NCBI GenBank assembly: GCA_003225315.1
Contig: QHZD01000053.1
Location: 1-62,333 of the forward strand
DNA: 62,333 bases
Origin: Acidobacteriota bacterium
GTDB lineage: Bacteria > Acidobacteriota > Terriglobia > Acidiferrales > UBA7541
Direction of reading: 5' to 3'
Made by a program: the position numbers and the translations under genes
In this document: piece after piece, positions 32,641 through 40,273 of the stretch
Position numbering within the stretch: the first letter of the stretch is position 1
Layout of the letters: each line of letters opens with the position of its first letter
Notes under the pieces: model-generated
What the model was told of the DNA's origin: nothing
Seen by the model: only the letters and a program-made list of their open reading frames with translations
Database searches by the model: none

Positions 32641-32873
32641 GGAAAAGTTTGAAAAAGAGCGGCGAAAATTGATCGGGTGATCCACCTGGCCCCTCTACAG
32701 GTTTTTACTTAGTCCGGCGGGACAGTTTTGCGGGAGAAACACCTGTTCCGCGGAAAGAATGCGTCGGCGGAGGCTTCCGGGTAGTGTGGAGATTAGTTCC
32801 GAGCTTGTCCCAAGCATGGCAAATCCAAGGCGTTCAAGAAATTACGGAACGCCAATTCAAGAGGAACGTGGCG

Positions 32874-33203
32874 ATGAGAAACGAGCATAAGAGAAGAATC
32901 CTGGGCGGTGCGTTGCTGGCGATGACGCTGGGCCTGGGCGCAGCGAATTTGCAGGCGCAGGAAGGCCGCAAGGCGCTGTCCAATCCTGCTCCGACATACC
33001 CCGAGGTCGCCAAGAGGCTGCGGCTGACCGGCGTGGTAAAGGTGCAAGTGGTGATCGGCGCGGACGGACGAATCAAGGAGAAGAATGTCATCGGCGGACA
33101 CCCGATCCTGGTGAGCGCGGTGGAAGACACCCTGAAGAATTGGAAATACGCGCCAGCCAGCGGAGAAACCACAACGCAGCTGGAGTTTAATTTCCGTCCA
33201 TAG
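32874..33203 (+). CDS. TonB C-terminal domain protein, secreted
   Basis: The 109-aa product has a signal peptide (RILGGALLAMTLGLGAANLQAQ) and one TonB-like C-terminal domain: PAPTYPEVAKRLRLTGVVKV, VVIGADGRIKEKNVIGGHP and LKNWKYAPA, the classic TonB_C order. It lacks the usual Pro-rich spacer, so it is a small periplasmic TonB-domain protein rather than a full TonB. GAGG lies 8 nt before the ATG at 32874; a longer frame from a GTG at 32784 was rejected. A strong terminator follows (33244-33285). Confidence 0.82.
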   Translation: MRNEHKRRILGGALLAMTLGLGAANLQAQEGRKALSNPAPTYPEVAKRLRLTGVVKVQVVIGADGRIKEKNVIGGHPILVSAVEDTLKNWKYAPASGETTTQLEFNFRP

Positions 33204-33243
33204 TCGTCGTTGGGAAAGAAGTTGTTGGGAGCAAGTCGTGTAG

Positions 33244-33285
33244 AAGCGGCCATGTGGAACGATTCCACGTGGCCGCTTTCTTTTG
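33244..33285 (+). terminator. Intrinsic terminator of the TonB-domain gene
   Basis: A 16-bp stem with one G-T pair (33244-33259 with 33263-33278) closes a 3-nt loop and is followed by TCTTTT. It lies between converging genes and may serve both. Confidence 0.85.
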
Positions 33286-33286
33286 C

Positions 33287-33889
33287 TCAGAGAACCTTGG
33301 CAAGCTCCTGCAAAACTCCGTCACCATATTCCGGGTCCTTGATAGAGAACTCGCCCTTCCCCAATACAGGATTGAGGTTAAGAAAAACCTCGGATGAGCC
33401 ATCTCCCAAGAATAATTTTGTCGTTGTCCAATTACCCGGCGGCTTGACGGCAAATCCCCCATTGGGAGAGTGACTGACGTGTTCGCCGAGAATGACGGCG
33501 CTAAACGGCAGTTCGGTGACGCGGATGGCGTTCGATGGAATGGTTTTCGCCTCAAGCGTCTTCTGCAAAGCGGTGAGGAAACCAGCGGCATCGGAATTCG
33601 GTACGGCGATGAATTTGCCTTTTGTGAAGGCGACGGGAATCTTGCCGGACGGGCGAGCCATGGTCAATTCAATATCGAAGCGGGCGACCTTGCCACCTGC
33701 AACGTAAGCGGCCTGATAGCGTTTCACGGTTTCGGACGAAGCTCCATCGGCGGGACGAAGACTGAACATCAGCCAGCCGTCACCGACGGCGGCGACCTGC
33801 GGTTCTGCAATGGGTTGCGCTTCCTCTTTCTGGCAACCGGCGGACAGAGCAATCGCCAAAAGCGCGATCATGACCAAGCGGATCTTCAT
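33287..33889 (-). CDS. Lipoprotein of unknown function
   Basis: This 200-aa protein has a lipobox LSAGC at residues 16-20, so the mature protein should be lipid-anchored. The body has strands and segments such as GDGWLMFSLRPADGA and GKIPVAFTKGKFIAVPNSDAAGF but no motif I recognise. It lies 10 nt upstream of nothing on its strand and converges with the TonB-domain gene. It follows the DDAH gene on the same strand by 10 nt and may be cotranscribed with it. Confidence 0.7.
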   Translation of the reverse strand: MKIRLVMIALLAIALSAGCQKEEAQPIAEPQVAAVGDGWLMFSLRPADGASSETVKRYQAAYVAGGKVARFDIELTMARPSGKIPVAFTKGKFIAVPNSDAAGFLTALQKTLEAKTIPSNAIRVTELPFSAVILGEHVSHSPNGGFAVKPPGNWTTTKLFLGDGSSEVFLNLNPVLGKGEFSIKDPEYGDGVLQELAKVL

Positions 33890-33899
33890 TCCGATGGCC

Positions 33900-34712
33900 T
33901 CACCGGCTGTCTGAGTTTCTCGTTTCGAACAGGAGACTAGAGCAGGTTAGGCCGGATTCGGCTTTCTGGAGTTCGGAGATATCGAGCGGCGTAACGTGAA
34001 AGCCAAGAGCCTCGATGCGTGCGCGTGTGCGAGTGAACGAAGCCGGGAAAATAACGGTGCTGGCGAGGGCCAGGGCATTGGCAGCATGCGGCTCTTCCGG
34101 ATCCACGTCGATCCATTCGAACCCTGTAAACGGTCCCGTGTCGAACCAGGCACGATTGGCGAGCAGGAAAGCAAAAGTGGCTCGCGAACCCGACGCCTGC
34201 TTCCTGCCAATGTAAGTAACCGCCGATTTCAGATGCAGGCAGCCAGTGACGGGGACGGCGATGACTTCATAGTTGTGCGGCGCAAGAATGGCGGCAAGCT
34301 GGCGGACGCCTTCGGCGTTGCTGCGCTGGGTGAGACCGACAAAGAGCCTTCGGCCGATGCGAAGGACATCGCCGCCTTCGAGCGTTCCTGGAAGAGAAAC
34401 GTATTCGAGCTTTCGAAACTTGGCGAGAGCGTGAGCGAGCAATTGAGCTTCGCCACGGCGAGTCTCCGTTCCGAGCGGCAGGATCACCGCCAATTCATCG
34501 AGCACGATGGCAGGATCTTCAACAAACATGGAGTCGGGAAGAGCGGGCTCGGCGGGAAGCGAAATAACGCGGGCGCCCAGTTTACCGAGCAGCTTCTCGT
34601 AAGCGTGGTGCTGTTCCTCGGCTACGGCTAGATCGATGGGCTTGCGGTCAATGAAAGAAAGTTCGCAATGGACGATGGCTGGGCTGACGGCGCGCGTTAT
34701 GGCGGTGAGCAT
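33900..34712 (-). CDS. Dimethylarginine dimethylaminohydrolase (DDAH)-like amidinohydrolase
   Basis: This 270-aa enzyme of the amidinotransferase fold hydrolyses dimethylarginine or a related guanidino compound to citrulline and an amine. Visible motifs are the Asp-containing DSMFVEDPAIV, GTLEGGDVLRIG, the His in CLHLKSAVT, and the catalytic cysteine near the end in GLTCSSLLF. Length and order match DDAH. The lipoprotein gene follows 10 nt downstream. A dedicated role is not evident, since no arginine-pathway neighbour is present. Confidence 0.85.
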   Translation of the reverse strand: MLTAITRAVSPAIVHCELSFIDRKPIDLAVAEEQHHAYEKLLGKLGARVISLPAEPALPDSMFVEDPAIVLDELAVILPLGTETRRGEAQLLAHALAKFRKLEYVSLPGTLEGGDVLRIGRRLFVGLTQRSNAEGVRQLAAILAPHNYEVIAVPVTGCLHLKSAVTYIGRKQASGSRATFAFLLANRAWFDTGPFTGFEWIDVDPEEPHAANALALASTVIFPASFTRTRARIEALGFHVTPLDISELQKAESGLTCSSLLFETRNSDSR

Positions 34713-34802
34713 GGCAGGGAGAGGAGTTTACACGAGATACTGTTGAGACGCCGCGCCGGAGTGTATAGACTCGGCAGCGAAATGGAGGGAGGAGCGACTG
34801 AA

Positions 34803-36293
34803 ATGGCGATTGGCCGGAGGATTGGCGCAGGATTTCTGGCGAGCGTGTTTGTTTTCAGCGGCGCGGTTGCGGCGGCTGGGAATACGACCGACGAGAAGAA
34901 GGCAGTGGCGGTCGATGAAATCTTCGTGGACCTGACGAAACCAGGTTCGCCGGGATGCGCGCTGGGCGTCTATCGCGAAGGCGAGATGATCTATGCCAAA
35001 GGATATGGGCTTGCGAACGTGGAACAAAGCGTGCCGATAACGCCGCAGAGCGTGTTCGACATCGGCTCGACATCCAAACAGTTTACGGCGGCGAGCATTC
35101 TGCTCCTGGAAAAGCAGGGCAAACTTTCCGTCAACGACGAAGTCCGGAAATACATTCCGGAACTTCCGGACTACGGACAAAAACTGACGATCCTTCATCT
35201 GTTGAATCATACGAGCGGGCTGCGCGATTACCTTACGCTGATGGACCTGGCGGGAATCAACACGGACGGCGTAACGACGGATGAAGACGCGCTGCAGATA
35301 ATTTCCCGCCAGAAGGCTCTCAATTTTGAGCCGGGGAGCGATTGGCTTTACAGCAACACGGGATTTTTTCTGCTGTCGGTGATCGTGAAGCGCGTGAGCG
35401 GAAAGACGCTGCGGGAATTTGCGGCGGAGAACATTTTCACGCCACTCGAGATGACCCATACGCAGTTTCGCGACGACCACACGTCGCTGATCGCGGACCG
35501 GGCGCTGGCCTACGACGCAAAGGAAAATAGCGTAGGTTTTCGCATGAACGTCTCGTACTTCGAGCAAACCGGGGATGGCGCGGTTCATACGTCCGTAGAG
35601 GATTTGCTGAAGTGGGATGAAAATTTCTACAGCGGACAGATCGGGGGGAAGGATTTCCTAGCGGAGATCCAGGAACAGGGCAAATTGAACAACGGAAAGG
35701 TGCTGGATTACGCGAAGGGATTGTTTATCCAGGACTACCGCGGACTGCATACCGTGAGCCACGGCGGGTCCTGGGGCGGATACCGCGCGGAGTTGCTGCG
35801 CTTTCCAGAGCAGCACTTTTCGGTGGCGTGCTTGTGCAATCTGGGAAGCGCGAGGCCCTCGAACCGCGCACACCGGGTCGCGGACGTGTATCTGGCCGGC
35901 CTAATGAAGCCGAAAGAAGCAAGTAAGGAAACGCCGGAAAAGCGCGACAAGGAACAGAAGGCGGTTTCGCTGTCGCCGGAACAGATTAAGAATTACCAAG
36001 GCGATTATTGGAGCGACGAATTGGGTGTCGCGTACCGGCTCGGAATTGTGGATGGCAAGCTGAAGGTGGTCGCACTGCTGGACGCAGCGGGCTCCGCGCA
36101 CACCGGCAATCTTCCCCCGATTACGGTGGATGCGACGGCCACCGATAAATTTGAAATGAATGAACCACGAATCACGATTCAGTTCGAAAGGGACCAACAG
36201 CAAGGCGTGAAAGGTTTCACGCTGGATGCGGGCCGGACGCGCGGTATGATTTTTACGCGGAGAAACGGCGCGGGAAAGCAGGAGGCAAGATGA
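34803..36293 (+). CDS. Secreted serine hydrolase of the class C beta-lactamase family
   Basis: This protein of about 496 aa has a signal peptide. Its beta-lactamase-like core carries the serine motif STSK in FDIGSTSKQFTAASIL, the YxN motif in YSNTGFF, and HGGSWGGYRAELL near the end of the core, where the KTG-like triad would be. A lipocalin-like C-terminal domain of about 120 residues follows. Such enzymes are mostly esterases or D-aminopeptidases, not beta-lactamases. The ATG at 34803 follows GGAGG; an upstream frame start at 34668 was rejected. Its stop overlaps the start of the next gene (ATGA), implying translational coupling. Confidence 0.83.
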   Translation: MAIGRRIGAGFLASVFVFSGAVAAAGNTTDEKKAVAVDEIFVDLTKPGSPGCALGVYREGEMIYAKGYGLANVEQSVPITPQSVFDIGSTSKQFTAASILLLEKQGKLSVNDEVRKYIPELPDYGQKLTILHLLNHTSGLRDYLTLMDLAGINTDGVTTDEDALQIISRQKALNFEPGSDWLYSNTGFFLLSVIVKRVSGKTLREFAAENIFTPLEMTHTQFRDDHTSLIADRALAYDAKENSVGFRMNVSYFEQTGDGAVHTSVEDLLKWDENFYSGQIGGKDFLAEIQEQGKLNNGKVLDYAKGLFIQDYRGLHTVSHGGSWGGYRAELLRFPEQHFSVACLCNLGSARPSNRAHRVADVYLAGLMKPKEASKETPEKRDKEQKAVSLSPEQIKNYQGDYWSDELGVAYRLGIVDGKLKVVALLDAAGSAHTGNLPPITVDATATDKFEMNEPRITIQFERDQQQGVKGFTLDAGRTRGMIFTRRNGAGKQEAR

Positions 36294-37798
36294 GCGCGGA
36301 TTCGACGAGGCGGGCGGCAGCGGTTCTGCTGGTGATCCTGGGCGGAGCCGCGCTGTGGTGGGCGGGGAGCGCAGCGCAGGCTTCGGCGTCTGCGAATGAC
36401 GCGGTGGTGGTCACGATTGCGGCGGCGCGGGAACATGCAGCGGCAAGCGATCCACGACTGAAATCCGCATCGCGGTTCGAACAAGGCGGCTGGATCTACG
36501 TTCATCTCGAGGGCGATCCAGGCACGGTTGGTTATCAGCACGGGTACCTGCTGGCGCCGGAAATTGAAGACGGGTTCGCGGCCGTAAGCGCGGGAATGAT
36601 GCATTCCACCGAACGCGACTGGGAATTCTTCAGGAAAGCCGCGCGCGAAATGCTGTGGCCGAAGATCGATGCGGAATATCAGCAGGAGCTGCAGGGGATC
36701 GTCGAGGGACTGCGAGCCCGCACCGGTTCGAAGCTGGATGTCGATGACATCGTGGCGTTCAACGCATTCGAGGAACTGCCGGATTATTACGTTCCGTGGC
36801 TGAACAAGCGACAAAAAGTGGCCAATGCGCCGAATCTGAAGAGCCCTGGGAACTGCAGCGCTTTCGTGGCTACGGGAAGCTGGACGAAAGACGGGCAAAT
36901 CGTGATGGCGCATAACAACTGGACGAGTTACCGAAACGGCGAACGCTGGCGGATCGTGTTCGACATCGCGCCAAAGAATGGCTACCGAATCCTGATGGAT
37001 GGTTTTCCGGGAGTGATTGCAAGCGACGACGATTTCGGGATCAACAGCGACGGGCTGATGGTGACGGAAACGACGATCACACAGTTTGAAGGCTGGGACC
37101 CGAACGGCAAGGCGGAATTTGTCCGAGCACGGAAGGCGCTGCAATATGCGGGCTCGATAGACGAATACGCAAAAATCATACTGGATGGAAACAATGGGGG
37201 CTACGCCAACGACTGGCTGCTGGGCGACCGAAAGACCGGCGAAATTGCGCAGCTTGAACTGGGATTAAAGGCGCACAAATTGTGGAGGACAAAGGATGGC
37301 GTGCTGGCGGGATCCAACTGGGCGCGCGACCCGAAAGTGCTCAAGGAAGATACGCCGGAATTTGATCCTAATAATAAGGAAAGTTCGCCCAACGCGCGGC
37401 GGGCGCGGTGGGAGGAATTGCTTAAGGAAAACAAAGGAAAGATCGACGTGGCGCTTGCAGAAAAAATGCTGGGCGACCATGAAGACACGGCCCAGAAAAA
37501 GGAAGAGCCGAACGAGCGGACGCTGTGCGGGCATGTGGATGGATCGCCGCGCGGCGTGAAAGAGTGGGAATGGCAATCGTACTATCCCGGCGGAGCGGTG
37601 CAAGGAAAGGCAACGGATGCAAGAATGGCGAAAGAAATGCGGTTCGTGGCTCGCATGGGACATCCTTGCGGCGGAGATTTCCTGGCCAAGCCGTTCCTCG
37701 CGGCGCATCCGGAGTTTGCCTGGGAAGAGCCGTATTTGCGGGACATGAAGGCGGGCCCGTGGACGGAGTTCCGGTCAGGCCAAACCTCAAAAGAGTAA
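36290..37798 (+). CDS. NTN hydrolase of the C45/phospholipase B-like type
   Basis: This 502-aa exported protein has a signal-anchor (AAAVLLVILGGAALWWAGS) followed by GDPGTVGYQHGYLLAPEI. The predicted autoprocessing site is GNCSAF (about residue 187), where the Cys would become the N-terminal nucleophile. The next segments (GQIVMAHNNWTSY, DGFPGVIASDDDFGINSDGL) are usual in acyl-CoA:isopenicillin acyltransferase-like and PLB-like hydrolases. It should cleave an amide or ester bond. It is translationally coupled to the serine hydrolase upstream. Confidence 0.78.
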   Translation: MSADSTRRAAAVLLVILGGAALWWAGSAAQASASANDAVVVTIAAAREHAAASDPRLKSASRFEQGGWIYVHLEGDPGTVGYQHGYLLAPEIEDGFAAVSAGMMHSTERDWEFFRKAAREMLWPKIDAEYQQELQGIVEGLRARTGSKLDVDDIVAFNAFEELPDYYVPWLNKRQKVANAPNLKSPGNCSAFVATGSWTKDGQIVMAHNNWTSYRNGERWRIVFDIAPKNGYRILMDGFPGVIASDDDFGINSDGLMVTETTITQFEGWDPNGKAEFVRARKALQYAGSIDEYAKIILDGNNGGYANDWLLGDRKTGEIAQLELGLKAHKLWRTKDGVLAGSNWARDPKVLKEDTPEFDPNNKESSPNARRARWEELLKENKGKIDVALAEKMLGDHEDTAQKKEEPNERTLCGHVDGSPRGVKEWEWQSYYPGGAVQGKATDARMAKEMRFVARMGHPCGGDFLAKPFLAAHPEFAWEEPYLRDMKAGPWTEFRSGQTSKE

Positions 37799-37807
37799 TA
37801 CGAGGAT

Positions 37808-38452
37808 TTAGAAGAATGTGGTCGCTGAGGGGTTAGAGAAAATCATTGTCAAGGCACGAGGGACCGTCGGCGCTGCGTGAGAAATCCAGAGCCGAGTGAT
37901 TCCGGCCCCCAAGACCATTCCGACAAGAATCAAACCGATCACGCCGAGCACAATCCAAACATCCGATTTTGTAAATGTGAAGACGCCCGAGTTCCGGGAA
38001 GTTTCGGCGGCGGAATCAGCGGAGTGGCCGTTCGGCGCGAAGTGAGCATGCGGGGCCTTGTCGGAAACCTCCGGCTGCACCAGGAGGCAGTAGCCCTTCC
38101 GCGGGATGGTCTCGATGTAGAGCGGCTTGTCGGAAGAATCGCCCAGCGCCTGGCGGAGCTTGTTGACGGTGGTATTGACGTTGGCGTCGTAGTTGACGTG
38201 AGTATCGGCAGGCCACAGCCGCATGCGGAGCTCTTCGCGGGTGACAACTTCGCCGGGCTTCTCGAGGAGTGTAAGCAGAATCTGATAAACTTTGCCCTGA
38301 AGCTTTAGCCGGGACCCATCCCGCGACACTTCCTGCCGCTGCTGGTCAATCCGAAAGGGTCCAAAACTTACATAGCGGCCCGATGACAAAAGCGTCCGTT
38401 CTGAGACAGTCGCCTCATCCGGATCCCGCATGGAGATCACTTCCGTTGACAT
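37808..38452 (-). CDS. CadC-like membrane transcriptional regulator
   Basis: The 214-aa protein carries an OmpR/CadC-type winged helix (about residues 26-125) with FGPFRIDQQRQEV, LTLLEKPGEVVTREELRMRLWP and the recognition helix VNTTVNKLRQALGDSSDKP. A single membrane helix follows (WIVLGVIGLILVGMVLGAGI, about residues 165-185) with only a short tail outside. The long sensory domain of CadC is missing. It lies alone and converges with the NTN hydrolase gene. Confidence 0.85.
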   Translation of the reverse strand: MSTEVISMRDPDEATVSERTLLSSGRYVSFGPFRIDQQRQEVSRDGSRLKLQGKVYQILLTLLEKPGEVVTREELRMRLWPADTHVNYDANVNTTVNKLRQALGDSSDKPLYIETIPRKGYCLLVQPEVSDKAPHAHFAPNGHSADSAAETSRNSGVFTFTKSDVWIVLGVIGLILVGMVLGAGITRLWISHAAPTVPRALTMIFSNPSATTFF

Positions 38453-38828
38453 AGACGCCCACCCTTATGGTGTATAGACGTAAAATCCGTCAGAGTGTTT
38501 TCTAGGGTTACGAAGAAATTCATAAATGGGTTCCATCAAATCATTTGGCTGCATTAAGCAGGCGCAGGGAGACGCGGGAAAAATCTAAGAATCGGGATGT
38601 TACAAGTGAAAATCACCAGAATTTAGATGTACGTTATATGAATTATTGTAGTGTGGCTGCTCACGCGAGTGCCCATTTGTGGCAGTATCCCGCTCAGACG
38701 CCTCTCAGTTGTGCAGTTTGATGGTCCTATTTAAGCTATCGTAGCCCGCCCCTCAGGTTTCCCGTTTCCCAGGAGCGTCTCCCATTCAAGTATAGTCATC
38801 AAGTTCTTCGAGCAAAGCGGAGACGGAA
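38453..38828. other. AT-rich intergenic region
   Basis: These 376 bases separate the divergent CadC-like and HEAT-repeat genes and must hold both promoters. The part near 38620-38655 is notably AT-rich (TTATATGAATTATTG). No gene, repeat or RNA was recognised. Confidence 0.45.
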
Positions 38829-39724
38829 ATGAAGAGCAAACAATCCTGGATGGGTCGCCAGTCGAAACGTGTCCTAACAGGAATCATGAGCTTAGCAGCC
38901 ATAGTCGGCACTACTGCTTTGGCGCAGGCTCCCGCTCCTGAGCCAGCGACGACGGCAGCAAAAGAGCAGGCGGGCAATACCGCGTTGCCGAGTTCGCAGG
39001 CTACTGCTGAGAAAGCTTGGGCAATATTGCGGGAAGGACTGAAGAACGAGAACGCGGAAAAACGGCCGAAAGCTGTGAGAGCTCTGGGCCTCTTAACTGG
39101 GAACGTGGAGGCAGAAAAAGCCGCTGTGAGCGCGCTTCAGGATAAAAAAACGAACGTGCGAGTGGCAGCGGCCGCGGCGCTGGGATCCATGCAGGCGCAA
39201 CAGGACTCCGAGCCGGCGGTGATCCTCGCGGCGGCGAATTCGCTGCTATTGCTCCACGATGACGTGGGTTATGACATTTACTACGACGTGTTGACTGGAG
39301 AAAGGCGCGCCAGCAAGGGACTGATCAAAGAACAGCTCAGCACATTCAAAGACAAAAAGAAACTGGCGGAACTGGGATTCGAGCAAGGCATTGGGTTTAT
39401 CCCGTTTGCAGGAATGGGGTACGAGGCGTTCAAAACGGTGAGGAAGGACGATTCTTCACCGGTACGGGCGGCGGCGGCAAAACAACTGGCCCGCGATCCA
39501 AACCCAGGAACCGGGAAAGCGCTGGTAGAAACAACCACGGACAAGAACTGGTCGGTGCGAGCGGCTGCGCTGGAGGCTATCTCGCAGCGGGGAAGCTGGT
39601 TTCCGCGATTGCGACGGCTTTGGATGATGCGAAAGACGAAGTGCGCTTCGCGGCGGCCGCGTGTGTCGCGCATTTAAGCGAAATACGCGCAGAGAAAACT
39701 CCAGCGGAGCCTGCGAAGCCATAG
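38829..39724 (+). pseudogene. Secreted HEAT-repeat protein with a frameshift near its end
   Basis: The frame has a signal peptide (ending ALAQAPAPEP) and several HEAT-like repeats: KRPKAVRALGLLTGN, TNVRVAAAAALGSM, SPVRAAAAKQLARD and WSVRAAALEAISQRG. After Arg-Gly the frame turns into low-quality basic sequence and stops at 39677. Shifting by one base at the GGGG run (39589-39592) restores KLVSAIATALDDAKDEVR and AAAACVAHLSEIRAEK, a proper last HEAT repeat, to a stop at 39722-39724. A lost G is the simplest explanation. It may be a real mutation or a sequencing error. Confidence 0.75.
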
Positions 39725-39786
39725 TGGGATCGCTGATGGTGCCGCGAAAATTCTTCTTGACACTATGGCGTGTGACGCTATAGCGT

Positions 39787-40188
39787 ATGACGACTGAATG
39801 CTTTGCCACGGAGAAACCTTTGCGTGCTGTCCAAGGCAACGCTGAATCTTTCGGGCCACTAACACCTGCCATGTTCCACGTGCTGCTGGCGCTTGCCGGG
39901 GACGATCTCCACGGCTATGCCATTCTGAAAGAAGTGGAGCTGCGCACTGGCGGCAAGGTGCGCCTGAGCACGGGGACTTTGTATGGAATTATCAAGCGCT
40001 TGCTGAGCGATGGCCTGATTGTGGAGCTGCGTTCGCGGCCTGCGGAATCGAATGACGACGAAAGGCGGCGTTATTACCGATTGACGCCGCAGGGGCGGCA
40101 TGTGGCAACCGCCGAAGCGGAGAGGATGGATGAAATTCTGTCCATCGCGCGGTCAAGAAATTTGTTGAAGAAAACTCGGACGGCATAG
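39787..40188 (+). CDS. PadR-family transcriptional regulator
   Basis: The 133-aa protein has the PadR winged helix: PLTPAMFHVLLALAGDDLHGYAILKEV, STGTLYGIIKRLLSDGLI and RRRYYRLTPQGR, followed by a short helical tail. It lies 85 nt upstream of the ADOP permease on the same strand. In Acidobacteriota PadR genes very commonly precede these permeases, so it probably controls that gene. The inducer is unknown. Confidence 0.9.
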   Translation: MTTECFATEKPLRAVQGNAESFGPLTPAMFHVLLALAGDDLHGYAILKEVELRTGGKVRLSTGTLYGIIKRLLSDGLIVELRSRPAESNDDERRRYYRLTPQGRHVATAEAERMDEILSIARSRNLLKKTRTA

Positions 40189-40273
40189 AGAAATCTCCGG
40201 CGGCAGACGAGCATATTCAGAAACAGCGAGTGGTCCGAAGAGCGGTGCTGTGGTGGCGCCGCGGGAGGACACT

